NCBI GenBank assembly: GCA_947628465.1
Contig: CANQZZ010000021.1
Coordinates: 1-17,532 of the forward strand
Direction of reading: 5' to 3'
Source of the DNA: an uncultured Clostridia bacterium
GTDB taxonomy: Bacteria; Bacillota_A; Clostridia; TANB77; CAG-508
Length of the DNA stretch: 17,532 bases
Of this stretch, positions 1 through 6,087 are shown piece by piece (the stretch's first letter is position 1; each line of letters begins with the position of its first letter). Under the pieces are notes generated by a model. The model was given only the letters and a program-made list of their open reading frames with translations. It had not been told where the DNA came from and searched no databases. A program made the translations under genes and the position numbers.

Positions 1-64
1 AATTTCTTAAACTTGCTGATTTTCCACTACCACTTTCTCCTAATATTAATACTGGTATTCCCAT
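1..64 (-). CDS. Phage AAA-type ATP-binding protein, N-terminal fragment
   Basis: Only the first 21 codons are inside the window; the gene continues past base 1. The start is the ATG at 62-64, preceded on the minus strand by a strong GGAGGGG ribosome site. The N-terminus contains a textbook Walker A loop, GESGSGKS, right after a hydrophobic beta strand. This layout is typical of the phage nucleotide-binding AAA proteins that follow Gp157-family genes in siphovirus recombination and replication modules. The gene lies only 10 bases after the Gp157 stop, so the two are almost certainly co-transcribed. The exact role (single-strand annealing partner, helicase loader or other) cannot be told from 21 residues. 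Confidence 0.75.
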   Translation of the reverse strand, partial: MGIPVLILGESGSGKSASLRN

Positions 65-74
65 ATTTCCCCTC

Positions 75-578
75 CTACTTAATTCTTAAACTTGTTTTAT
101 CATCTATTATTTTTGTTCCTGGTATTAATTCTCTAGTTTCTTTAAAATGATTTTTTATTGCTGTTTTATCTATCTTTACAGTTACTATCTGTTGTTTAAA
201 TATCTCTGGGATTTCATTTTCGTTTTCTATTTCTACTGACATTGGGTTTTTAATTATGCTTAATGTTCCTAACTCTGTATCCATTTTTGTTATTGCTAAA
301 CGTTCCATGTTTTCTTTTACATACTGTTTAAATCTTTCCAAATTGTTTTCTTTATTTTTTCTTAAATCAGATATTCTTTTTTCTTCTTCTTTCATTGCAT
401 TAATTGTTAGTTCTATATTTTTTGTATATCCTATAATGTTACTTCCTTTTTTCTGTAGTTCTAATGCTAATTCTTGTCCTAATTCGTTGTATTCTTCTTC
501 TGTTAGTTCTCCATTTTCTGCTTTATCCATCAATTCAACGAATTTATTTGTTATGTTGTATAAACTTAAATTATTCAC
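75..578 (-). CDS. Siphovirus Gp157-family protein
   Basis: 167 residues starting at a GTG (576-578) with GGGAGA six bases upstream. The middle is a long charged helical or coiled-coil region with many Lys and Glu. The C-terminus has the family's features: an IPEIFK segment, a V-x-IDK-x-AIKNHFK stretch, an IPG motif and a terminal SLRIK. Gp157 proteins are small accessory proteins of phage early regions, usually next to an AAA ATPase, as here; in Streptococcus phages the family has been linked to superinfection-related functions, but its biochemical role is unclear. The family call rests on length, the terminal motif and the neighbour, so it is good but not certain. Confidence 0.75.
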   Translation of the reverse strand: MNNLSLYNITNKFVELMDKAENGELTEEEYNELGQELALELQKKGSNIIGYTKNIELTINAMKEEEKRISDLRKNKENNLERFKQYVKENMERLAITKMDTELGTLSIIKNPMSVEIENENEIPEIFKQQIVTVKIDKTAIKNHFKETRELIPGTKIIDDKTSLRIK

Positions 579-643
579 TTGACATCTCCCTTTCTTTTTT
601 TTATAATAAATATAGTGAATTTATACTTAAATTCTATTTAGAA

Positions 644-877
644 CTAGTTTTGATTTGATGGTTGGACTAGTTCTCTTTTTTTTGCACTTAAATTGTTTAC
701 TAAAAATTCTATGTTGTTTTCTAAATCTATTATTTTATTTCTGTCTCTAGAGCTGTTCTTTAGTAACACAAGACAATCATTTGTTAAATAACTGTTCTTT
801 TCTTTTTCATTTTGTAAATCTTCTTCTAAGCTATTAATTGTATTTTTTAAGGCTTTAATTAATCTTCTATTAAACAT
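644..877 (-). CDS. Small coiled-coil phage protein of unknown function
   Basis: 77 residues from an ATG at 875-877 preceded by AAGGAGAGAG. The protein is hydrophilic, with heptad-like Leu, Ile and Asn spacing through most of its length (about residues 8-62), so a coiled coil is likely. No family is recognised. It lies upstream of the Gp157 gene in the same direction with a 65-base gap, consistent with one early operon. It is divergent from the plus-strand gene at 944. The good ribosome site and codon use like its neighbours argue for a real gene. Confidence 0.6.
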   Translation of the reverse strand: MFNRRLIKALKNTINSLEEDLQNEKEKNSYLTNDCLVLLKNSSRDRNKIIDLENNIEFLVNNLSAKKRELVQPSNQN

Positions 878-912
878 ATTTCTCTCTCCTTTCTTTTATT
901 TTAAATTTGGTA

Positions 913-918
913 TATAAT
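913..918 (+). promoter_or_regulatory. -10 element (TATAAT) of the 944-1309 gene
   Basis: A perfect TATAAT lies 25 bases before the ATG at 944. The -35 region is poor (T-rich, about 890-895). The leader that follows contains a small inverted repeat, CCTC-GAAAGT-GAGG (921-934), whose second arm is also the ribosome site. A similar leader precedes the other plus-strand singleton at 1893. Confidence 0.55.
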
Positions 919-943
919 ATCCTCGAAAGTGAGGTTATTATTT

Positions 944-1309
944 ATGAAACTTGATTATAATTGTGTTCGTGATTTATTATTATATTTAGAAGATAATCTA
1001 AAATATAACGATAAAATTAATATTAATAATTTAACTCTTAAAAATTATGATAAACAAACATTAATGTATACTGCTGATAGACTTATTGAAGCTGAATATA
1101 TAAATCCCCTAATCTGTTGGAACTGTAATGAACAACATGTAATAATAGTTAAATCAATAAGTTATCAAGGTCATCAATTTTTAGATACTATTCGTGATAA
1201 AAGTGTCTGGAAAACTACTAAATCAAAAATATCTAAATTCACTTCTGTTTCTTTGCCTATTATTCAACAAGTAGCCTCAAATTATATTAAATCTAAACTT
1301 GGTCTTTAA
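944..1309 (+). CDS. DUF2513-like small phage protein
   Basis: 121 residues. The start is placed at the ATG at 944 because the upstream GTG at 929 lies inside the ribosome site GTGAGG, and because the N-terminus MKLDYNCVRDLLLYLED matches the usual start of DUF2513-type phage proteins (M-K-x-D-x-x-x-VR-x-LLLYLE). A winged-helix-like body follows, with an ADRLIEAEYI segment and a YQGHQFLDTIRD segment, both typical of this family. The C-terminus is a helical tail. The gene is a plus-strand singleton among minus-strand early genes and overlaps the convergent gene at 1293-1517 by 17 bases. Its function is unknown. Confidence 0.65.
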   Translation: MKLDYNCVRDLLLYLEDNLKYNDKININNLTLKNYDKQTLMYTADRLIEAEYINPLICWNCNEQHVIIVKSISYQGHQFLDTIRDKSVWKTTKSKISKFTSVSLPIIQQVASNYIKSKLGL

Positions 1310-1517
1310 TTTTATTTAGATAACTTAATGCGTTCTCACATTCTGCATTGGTTATCTTTCTTATGTCTTTTATATCTAGTTCCAACAATTCTTTTGAATC
1401 TATTAAAGGACACATTGATATATTTAAAATTTGATGTAATAAATTTGGTAATTCTATATACAGTAATTTATGTTTTTCTAGTTGTAATTTTTGTATCTGT
1501 TTGTTTTCTTCTTCCAT
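1293..1517 (-). CDS. Small helical phage protein of unknown function
   Basis: 74 residues from an ATG at 1515-1517, preceded by a very strong TAGGAGGA ribosome site. That site contains the stop codon of the upstream small membrane protein (1527-1664), so the two are translationally linked. The protein starts with a charged EEENKQIQKLQLEKHK helix and is helical throughout, with no recognised domain. Its 3' end overlaps the end of the plus-strand gene at 944-1309. Confidence 0.6.
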   Translation of the reverse strand: MEEENKQIQKLQLEKHKLLYIELPNLLHQILNISMCPLIDSKELLELDIKDIRKITNAECENALSYLNKIKDQV

Positions 1518-1526
1518 CTTATCCTC

Positions 1527-1664
1527 CTAATAAAGTACAAATATTCCAGCTTTTATTAAAGCTATATCAAATATTGCTGCCCATAATACTGATGCGAATG
1601 TTAATTGTAATGCTGTTATTATTAATTCTTTTATCTTCTTTTTTTGTATTTTTCTCTTTTTCAT
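1527..1664 (-). CDS. 45-residue membrane protein
   Basis: The ATG at 1662-1664 has AGGAG ten bases upstream. The protein begins with a very basic MKKRKIQKKK head, followed by one hydrophobic segment (about residues 13-44, rich in Leu, Ile, Ala and Phe) and then the stop. A positive-inside single-pass helix is the obvious topology. It sits between two other small minus-strand genes; its start is 3 bases beyond the stop of the 1668-1760 gene and its stop overlaps the next ribosome site. No family is recognised. Confidence 0.55.
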   Translation of the reverse strand: MKKRKIQKKKIKELIITALQLTFASVLWAAIFDIALIKAGIFVLY

Positions 1665-1667
1665 TTG

Positions 1668-1760
1668 TTATTCACTCCTTTCTACTTTTGTACTTACTAT
1701 CACTTTTTCTCTGTCTGCTATTATTTGTATTAATGTGTTGTAAATTTTTTCATAATCCAC
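1668..1760 (-). CDS. Possible 30-residue leader gene of the small-gene operon
   Basis: A GTG at 1758-1760 is preceded by an AGAGGAAG ribosome site and opens a 30-codon frame of charged, plausible composition. Its stop lies 3 bases before the next ATG, and the next gene's ribosome site is inside its last codons. That spacing is typical of translational coupling. It is short and not recognised, so it could be an accidental frame. Confidence 0.4.
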   Translation of the reverse strand: MDYEKIYNTLIQIIADREKVIVSTKVERSE

Positions 1761-1783
1761 AATTTAATCACTTCCTCTCTTTT

Positions 1784-1800
1784 TTGTGTGTTAGACTGCA
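1784..1800 (-). repeat. 17-base repeat, copy 1 (minus-strand sense)
   Basis: Read on the minus strand this is TGCAGTCTAACACACAA, identical to 3604-3620 on the plus strand. It lies in the untranslated leader just upstream of the ribosome site of the small-gene operon (1760 downward). Confidence 0.7.
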
Positions 1801-1840
1801 TTTTTTATTTTTGATATTTTTATATGTTCTCTTCTCTAGT

Positions 1841-1869
1841 TTGTTTATTTTTACCACCTATGTTATAAT
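1841..1869 (+). promoter_or_regulatory. Promoter of the 1893-2234 gene
   Basis: TTGTTT (1841-1846), a 17-base spacer and TATAAT (1864-1869) form a good vegetative promoter. The leader is only about 17 bases. The sequence after the -10, including GGAAAGTGGTGATTAT, resembles the leader of the 944 gene. Confidence 0.65.
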
Positions 1870-1892
1870 GTTCGTGGAAAGTGGTGATTATA

Positions 1893-2234
1893 TTGGATAC
1901 TGTTTATGGTAAACAACATAAAGTATTAAAAATTATTTATAAACGATATAAAAAAGATTTACTTATTACAAAATCCGAATTATCTAAAATTACTCATATT
2001 CCTTATAAAGAAATTGGTCTTATTTGTGATGAATTAAAGAATAGTGGTTTTATTTCTTATGTAGGTATCGATTTTAATCCTGAACTTACAGCAAAAGGAA
2101 TTGATTATTTTTCAAGAGAAACTACTCTTACCTTTGAAGATGTAATTAGGTCTTTCTTTTTCCCAATGCTAGTAGCTTTTATCACAGCTCTATTAACGAC
2201 ACTATCCACATTGTTGTTAAAAGGCTTGTTATAA
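1893..2234 (+). CDS. Winged-helix-like protein with C-terminal membrane anchor
   Basis: 113 residues from the TTG at 1893. The GTG codons at 1881 and 1884 are read as part of the ribosome site, by analogy with the related leader at 944. The N-terminal two thirds looks like a small winged helix: a YKRYKKDLLITKSELSKI helix pair, the CDELKNSGFISY recognition-helix-like segment and an ELTAKGIDYF wing end. The last 30 residues are one hydrophobic helix (PMLVAFITALLTTLSTLLL). Small winged-helix plus transmembrane proteins are common in Bacillota phages, but no function is known. The 3' end overlaps an antisense small membrane gene (2182-2358). Confidence 0.6.
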   Translation: MDTVYGKQHKVLKIIYKRYKKDLLITKSELSKITHIPYKEIGLICDELKNSGFISYVGIDFNPELTAKGIDYFSRETTLTFEDVIRSFFFPMLVAFITALLTTLSTLLLKGLL

Positions 2235-2358
2235 TTGATATTATTAAAGGAATAACTAAATTAAGTAATACAAATCTTAATTTATGATGTTTTTCTTCTA
2301 ACCATCTTAAAGTTATAAAATATAAAATATCGTTTATTAGTAATGCTATTCTCCACAT
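2182..2358 (-). CDS. 58-residue two-helix membrane protein
   Basis: The ATG at 2356-2358 has AAGGAG five bases upstream, a good match. The protein has two hydrophobic stretches (about residues 3-20 and 29-56) joined by a charged LEEKHHKLR loop, suggesting a hairpin membrane protein. The last 53 bases overlap the end of the plus-strand gene at 1893-2234 in antisense, where that gene also encodes its membrane helix. No family is recognised. It would be the first early gene after the Cro-like regulator. Confidence 0.5.
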   Translation of the reverse strand: MWRIALLINDILYFITLRWLEEKHHKLRFVLLNLVIPLIISIITSLLTTMWIVSLIEL

Positions 2359-2485
2359 AAATTCTCCTTATTTAGTTTTCTATTTTAATTATTAGCTTTA
2401 AAAATCTTCAAAGTCAATAATATCAACGCATTTAGATATTTACTAATTTTCATAATGTCGGATTTTTGTTTTTTGTTTATATTTT

Positions 2486-2698
2486 CTAAACTTTTTCTGT
2501 AAAAAAATATTCATATAATTTTGTTTTTGGAATTTTTAATAACTTGCTAATTTCAACAACATCATCTTGACTAAAAGCTACTGTTCCATTTATTTTTTGG
2601 CTAAACGCTCCTTTACTTATATTTAATGCGTTTGCCACTTGTTCTTGTGTATAACCATTATCTAAAATTTTGTCTTTTAATTTTGAATAATCGTACAT
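2486..2698 (-). CDS. Cro-like helix-turn-helix regulator
   Basis: 70 residues. The ATG at 2696-2698 is chosen because the upstream GTG at 2707 lies inside the GAGGTG ribosome site. The whole protein is one XRE-type HTH: KLKDKILDNGYTQEQVANAL (helices 1-2) and NISKGAFSQKING (recognition helix 3), then DDVVEISKLLKIPKTKLYEYF. It diverges from the S24 repressor across a 171-base operator region, the usual cro/cI layout. It is expected to repress the repressor promoter and to start the lytic early transcript toward 1. A TCTAAAC half-site-like sequence also lies just past its stop codon (about 2483-2492). Confidence 0.85.
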   Translation of the reverse strand: MYDYSKLKDKILDNGYTQEQVANALNISKGAFSQKINGTVAFSQDDVVEISKLLKIPKTKLYEYFFTEKV

Positions 2699-2740
2699 TT
2701 TCTTCACCTCATTTCAGTTTATATTTTCTAAACTATGATT

Positions 2741-2769
2741 ATGATACTATATCATTTTTTAAAAGTCAA
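2741..2769 (-). promoter_or_regulatory. Promoter of the Cro-like gene / early operon
   Basis: On the minus strand TTGACT (2764-2769), a 17-base spacer and TATCAT (2741-2746) precede the Cro-like ATG by about 40 bases. A TTTTCTAAACTA motif (about 2725-2736), resembling motifs near the repressor promoter, lies just downstream of the -10 and could be an operator. Confidence 0.6.
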
Positions 2770-2819
2770 TACTTTTTTTAAAAAAAGTTTAGTTTTTTTA
2801 AATTATTTTTTAAAATAGT

Positions 2820-2848
2820 TTGACATTTCTAAACCTTTGTTCTATAAT
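2820..2848 (+). promoter_or_regulatory. Repressor promoter with overlapping operator-like motif
   Basis: TTGACA (2820-2825), a 17-base spacer and TATAAT (2843-2848) are a consensus sigma-A promoter. The spacer holds TTTCTAAACC, and TAGTTT lies across the -35, giving an imperfect dyad. The related TCTAAAC / GTTTAG words recur at about 2729-2735 and 2785-2791, so this intergenic region probably carries several sites for the repressor and the Cro-like protein. Confidence 0.7.
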
Positions 2849-2869
2849 ATAGTTGTTGGAGGTGTATAA

Positions 2870-3574
2870 ATGGACGATTTAGTTGATACTTTTGCAAACC
2901 GACTTTCTTATGCTTTAACTATACGAAATATGAAGCCCATTGAATTGGCAGAAGCTACAAAGATAGATAAATCAAAAATCAGTTGTTATATGTCTGGCAG
3001 ATATAAAGCCAAAACTGATGGTTTAAAAATAATTGCAGATGTGCTTAATGTTTCTCCTATTTGGTTAATGGGTTATGATGTGCCTATGAGAAAAAATTTT
3101 GATAAGAATATAGAAGGTATGGGTAAAAAATCGGAAGGCTCTGCTGTTGTATTAGTATATGGCACTATTCCTGCTGGAACTCCTATCGAATGTATAGAAG
3201 ATATTATAGATACAGAAGAAATACCTGTTGAAATGCTTAAAGGTGGAAAGCAATATTTTGGACTTAAAGTAAAAGGTAATTCTATGAATCCTGAATACCT
3301 TGATGGAGATACTCTAATTTTGTTAAAACAAGAAGATTGTGAAAGTGGCGATGATGCAGTAATTATGGTCAATGGTAATGACGGAACTTTCAAAAGAGTA
3401 ATTAAAGATGAAGAAAATCAAACTATAAGATTACAACCTCTCAATACTACACTAGATGAAAATGGCAACTTTTTATATGATCCAATCACATTTACAAAAG
3501 AACAAATTGAGCAATTACCTGTTAGAATAATAGGGGTTGTTGAAGAAATTAGAAGAAAGAAAAAAAGAAAATAA
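2870..3574 (+). CDS. Phage repressor, HTH plus S24 (LexA-like) autocleavage domain
   Basis: 234 residues; ATG at 2870 with GGAGGTG upstream. An XRE HTH occupies about residues 8-65 (KPIELAEATKIDKSKISCYM is the turn and recognition region, followed by VLNVSPIWLMGYD). The S24 peptidase domain runs from about residue 92 to the end. The likely cleavage site is Ala102-Gly103 in IPAGTP, the catalytic serine is Ser138 in GNSMNP and the lysine is Lys175 in GTFKRV. This is a CI-like lysogeny repressor inactivated by RecA-stimulated self-cleavage. It heads the plus-strand lysogeny module leading to the HNH gene and the integrase. Two CGG triplets occur in it (TCG GAA and GAC GGA), both out of phase, and the frame is intact. 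Confidence 0.93.
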   Translation: MDDLVDTFANRLSYALTIRNMKPIELAEATKIDKSKISCYMSGRYKAKTDGLKIIADVLNVSPIWLMGYDVPMRKNFDKNIEGMGKKSEGSAVVLVYGTIPAGTPIECIEDIIDTEEIPVEMLKGGKQYFGLKVKGNSMNPEYLDGDTLILLKQEDCESGDDAVIMVNGNDGTFKRVIKDEENQTIRLQPLNTTLDENGNFLYDPITFTKEQIEQLPVRIIGVVEEIRRKKKRK

Positions 3575-3579
3575 AAAAA

Positions 3580-3629
3580 GAAAAAGTATTATGTTCGTTT
3601 GATTGCAGTCTAACACACAATACTTTTTC
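3580..3629 (+). terminator. Hairpin after the repressor gene
   Basis: An 11-base perfect inverted repeat (GAAAAAGTATT at 3580-3590 and its complement at 3619-3629) encloses a 28-base loop that carries the second copy of the 17-base repeat. It starts 5 bases after the repressor stop. The T-rich right arm suits a terminator, though the loop is unusually long. Confidence 0.5.
3604..3620 (+). repeat. 17-base repeat, copy 2
   Basis: TGCAGTCTAACACACAA, identical to the reverse complement of 1784-1800. Here it forms most of the loop of the hairpin after the repressor. Confidence 0.7.
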
Positions 3630-3645
3630 CGAATAAAGTCCTTTT

Positions 3646-3695
3646 AAAAAGGTTCCTTTATGCTATTTATTATAGCATAATTAAAAACCTTTTTT
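3646..3695 (+). terminator. Nested hairpin terminator between repressor and HNH gene
   Basis: The outer stem AAAAAGGTT (3646-3654) pairs with 3686-3694. The inner stem TTATGCTAT (3658-3666) pairs with 3672-3680 around a 5-base loop. The descending side ends in a T run. It lies in the 159-base gap between two plus-strand genes, so it may end or attenuate the repressor transcript before the HNH-integrase pair. Confidence 0.6.
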
Positions 3696-3733
3696 CAAGA
3701 GATTTAAATTATTTTAGAAAGAAGGTTTTTATT

Positions 3734-4378
3734 ATGTTTGAATCAATTAAATGTAAATTAACAAAAGATGAATTAAAATATTTATATTACACTAAAGGAC
3801 TTACCCAGAAGCAATTAGCTCCTATATTAGGAGTAAAATCAGATATTACAGTTCGTAGAATATTACATGAATATGGAATAGATACTAACAGAAATCAAAT
3901 GCGTTCTAATGAAACTAAAAAAGGTATGTCTAATAAGAAATTTAAAAAATATTTAACAAGATTATATTTCAAAGAAAAATATAGTATAAATAAAATTTCA
4001 GAAATATTAGGTATTACTCAATCAGCTACTAGAAGATATTTTAAGCAATATGATATACCATTATATAATCAAAAAACATCTGCAAAATTATTTTGTAGTA
4101 AAGAAAAAAATCCTAGTTGGAATGGTGGAAAGCACTTAAAAAATAATGGATACATTGAAATATATTCTCCTAATCATCCATATTCAGATAAAAGAGGTTA
4201 TGTTTATGAACATAGATTAGTTGTAGAAAAGCATATTGGACGTTATCTACTTCCTGAAGAAATAGTACATCATAAAGACTTAAATAAAACCAATAATGAT
4301 ATTTCTAATCTGCAAATAGTTACCAATAGTGAACATAGAAAAATTCATGCATTGCTTAAGCAAAGGGGGGTGATTTGA
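3734..4378 (+). CDS. HNH endonuclease with N-terminal HTH repeats
   Basis: 214 residues; ATG at 3734 after AAAGAAGG. The N-terminal half holds two helix-turn-helix-like units (TQKQLAPILGVKSDITVRRI, about residues 24-43, and INKISEILGITQSATRRYF, about 85-103). The C-terminal half is an HNH domain: NPSWNGGK (127-133), GYVYEHRLVVEKHIGRYL (155-172), EEIVHHKDLNKTNNDISNLQ (175-194) and a final EHRKIH (200-205). The paired histidines 179-180 and His201/His205 are the likely metal and catalytic residues. The HTH parts are probably sequence readers. The TGA stop is followed directly by the integrase ATG, so the two genes are translationally coupled. It could be a homing-type nuclease or a phage nuclease of the lysogeny module. 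Confidence 0.85.
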   Translation: MFESIKCKLTKDELKYLYYTKGLTQKQLAPILGVKSDITVRRILHEYGIDTNRNQMRSNETKKGMSNKKFKKYLTRLYFKEKYSINKISEILGITQSATRRYFKQYDIPLYNQKTSAKLFCSKEKNPSWNGGKHLKNNGYIEIYSPNHPYSDKRGYVYEHRLVVEKHIGRYLLPEEIVHHKDLNKTNNDISNLQIVTNSEHRKIHALLKQRGVI

Positions 4379-5788
4379 ATGGCATTAGAAGGAACATTAA
4401 AACATGTTGCTTGTTACTGCCGTGTCCTGCAAGCACAGATGAACAAGCCAAATATGGATTTTCAATACAAGCTCAAAAAGATGCCTTAGAAAAATATTGT
4501 AAAGAAAATAAATATAAATATGAATTTTATATTGATGAAGGTATTTCTGCATCTTCTATGAAAAAAAGAAAAGCACTAAATGAAATGCTTAATAAATCTA
4601 ATGTTTTTGATATGATATTATTCACTAAGCTAGATAGATTATCTCGTAATGTATTAGATGCAAATAATATCAATAAAATATTACAAGATAATAATTGTAC
4701 AATGAAAGCAATTGATGAAGATGATATTGATACTTCAACAGCCGATGGAACTTTTATTTTTAATTTAAAAGTATCACTAGCACAACGTGAAATTGGAAAA
4801 ACTTCCGAAAGAATTAAATTCGTATTTCAAAACAAACGAAATAAAGGAGAAATTACATCTGGAATGAAAAAATACGGATATGACATCGTTGATAGACATT
4901 ATGTAGTTAATGTTGAAGAACAACAAAATATAATTAAATTTTATGAGTATTTTATAAATGTTGGAGCTGATACTAAATTAAGTTTTGATTATTTTAAAGA
5001 GCACTTTCCATCTAAAAGTTATGATACTTACAAAAAAATGCTAACTGAAACAGCTTATATTGGAAAATATAAATTGTATAAAAAAGACGAATATATTTAT
5101 GACTATATCCCTCGTTTAATGTCAGATGAGTTGTTTTATACTGTACAAGATTTATTATCTAAAAGAAGAAAAATAACAAAAAATAATAAAGATGCACCTA
5201 TATCTTTGTTTGACGGAATATTAAAATGTGCTGAATGTGGAGGAGCGATGTCAAGAAGAATCTCTTATAAGAAATATGGAACTTATGTAAGTTATCGTTG
5301 TTGGAAATCAGAGAAACTGTCTAAAGAAATTCGGCAAAGTTTATAGATGTCCAAACAAACATAGTATTTTTGAAAATAGAATAGAAAATTTTCTAATAGA
5401 TAATATAGTGCAAGAAGCTAAAAATTATATTGCTGAAACTCAAATTATAGATGCTAAACCAATCGAAACATTTGTTGATAATTCTAAAGAAATAAAAAGA
5501 AAACTTGAAAAGTTAAAAGATTTATATATTAATGATTTAATAGATAAAAATATGTATGAAACTGATTATAAAAAATATAAAAATCAACTACAGGAATTGG
5601 AATCTAAAAAAGATAATTATAAGAAAACCACAACAAAAGATTTTTCTAAATTAAAAAAAATATTTGATTCTGATTTTAAAAATTTATATTTGTCATTATC
5701 TCGAATAGAAAAAAGAAAATTTTGGCTTTCTATAATTGATAAAATATATTATAAAGATAAGAAAATAGAGAAGATTGTTTTTAAGTAA
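4379..5788 (+). CDS. Large serine recombinase (prophage integrase), with two frame changes
   Basis: Site-specific recombinase that inserts and excises the prophage. The ATG at 4379 directly follows the HNH stop and uses its AGGGGGGTG as ribosome site. The product opens MALEGTLKHVACYCRV, the usual beta-1 strand before the catalytic RVS motif. Five extra bases (4427-4431) interrupt the frame there, and reading resumes at STDEQAKYGFSIQAQ. The resolvase domain follows (LTKLDRLSRNV), then the recombinase domain and a zinc ribbon beginning CAECGGAM (from about 5227). A second break, at the CGG 5332-5334, is a +1 shift; after it the ribbon continues with YRCPNKHSIFENRIE and a coiled-coil end. With both corrections it is about 467 residues, normal for this family. 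A TTG at 4375 opens the post-insertion frame from the beginning, but that version lacks the beta-1 strand. The gene is last in the plus-strand lysogeny module and lies next to the chromosomal junction. Confidence 0.88.
4427..4431 (+). other. Five extra bases at the integrase catalytic serine
   Basis: Between GTC (Val of CRV) and AGC ACA GAT (STD) there are five bases, CTGCA, that the family does not have. This changes frame by +2. There is no CGG here, so it is unlike the other breaks. It may be a real inactivating insertion, a strain variant or a sequence error. Confidence 0.6.
5332..5335 (+). other. CGG +1 frameshift site 1 (integrase zinc ribbon)
   Basis: Zero frame is ATT CGG CAA and stops 3 codons later. 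Skipping the C gives GGC (Gly) and then KVYRCPNKH, the expected second half of the zinc ribbon, open to the stop at 5786-5788. Confidence 0.88.
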
Positions 5789-5797
5789 TCTTCTCTA
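5766..5797. terminator. Hairpin over the integrase stop codon
   Basis: An 11-base perfect inverted repeat (TAGAGAAGATT at 5766-5776 and its complement at 5787-5797) surrounds a 10-base loop; the integrase TAA lies at the edge of the right arm. On the minus strand it is followed by a T-rich run, so it probably also ends transcription coming from the ferredoxin side. Confidence 0.6.
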
Positions 5798-5823
5798 CCT
5801 AGCTTATATCAACTATTTTAGCT
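5789..5823. other. Probable prophage-chromosome junction interval (att)
   Basis: Large serine integrase genes usually lie at one end of their element, close to the attachment site. The integrase stops at 5788 and the chromosomal ferredoxin gene ends at 5824, so one attachment site should be in or near these 35 bases or in the ferredoxin 3' end. The core cannot be named because the other prophage end is not in the window. Confidence 0.4.
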
Positions 5824-5997
5824 CTAGTCACACTCGCAAGGTGCTTCTACTGGGCATACCCCTTGGCATGTACCACAGCTTATGCATGTTGATTGATCAA
5901 TTATGTATTTATCATCACCTTGTGATATACAATTTACTGGGCATTCTGCTGCACATGCTCCACAAGATATACATTTATCTGTTATTTTATATGCCAT
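5824..5997 (-). CDS. 2[4Fe-4S] ferredoxin, clostridial type
   Basis: 57 residues; ATG at 5995-5997 with AGGAGGGG upstream. Two cluster-binding motifs are visible: CISCGACAAECPVNC (residues 9-23) and CISCGTCQGVCP (38-49), each C-x2-C-x2-C-x3-C-P. The protein ends EAPCECD. This is a small soluble low-potential electron carrier for pyruvate:ferredoxin oxidoreductase, hydrogenase and similar anaerobic enzymes. It is the last gene of the minus-strand run, 90 bases after ricT. The hairpin at 6019-6051 lies in its leader. The presence of this ferredoxin supports an anaerobic host. Confidence 0.95.
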   Translation of the reverse strand: MAYKITDKCISCGACAAECPVNCISQGDDKYIIDQSTCISCGTCQGVCPVEAPCECD

Positions 5998-6018
5998 GAT
6001 TCTTTTCCCCTCCTTTTA

Positions 6019-6051
6019 AATTTAATGAAAAGCTTCGCTTTTGATTAAATT
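6019..6051 (-). promoter_or_regulatory. Hairpin in the ferredoxin leader
   Basis: A 15-base stem with one mismatch (6019-6033 and 6037-6051) closes a 3-base loop. On the minus strand it is placed immediately before the ferredoxin ribosome site and has no T run after it. It could therefore be an mRNA-stabilising 5' structure or processing site between ricT and ferredoxin. Read on the plus strand it is followed by T/A-rich sequence. Confidence 0.45.
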
Positions 6052-6087
6052 TATATATTATATATTTTATTTTGAAAAATTTATGTC

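Noticed and set aside
1328..1912. Long plus-strand open frame of 194 codons
   Set aside because: It is a Leu/Phe-rich shadow opposite several small minus-strand genes with good ribosome sites, and has no ribosome site of its own.
2376..2456. Very short minus-strand frame of about 22 codons in the gap before the Cro-like gene
   Set aside because: It has no ribosome site and no distinctive composition; I see nothing else certain in this gap.
4375..4378. TTG at 4375 as the true integrase start
   Set aside because: It gives an N-terminus without the conserved beta-1 strand, whereas the ATG at 4379 gives HVACYCRV typical of the family. It is kept only as a note under the insertion.
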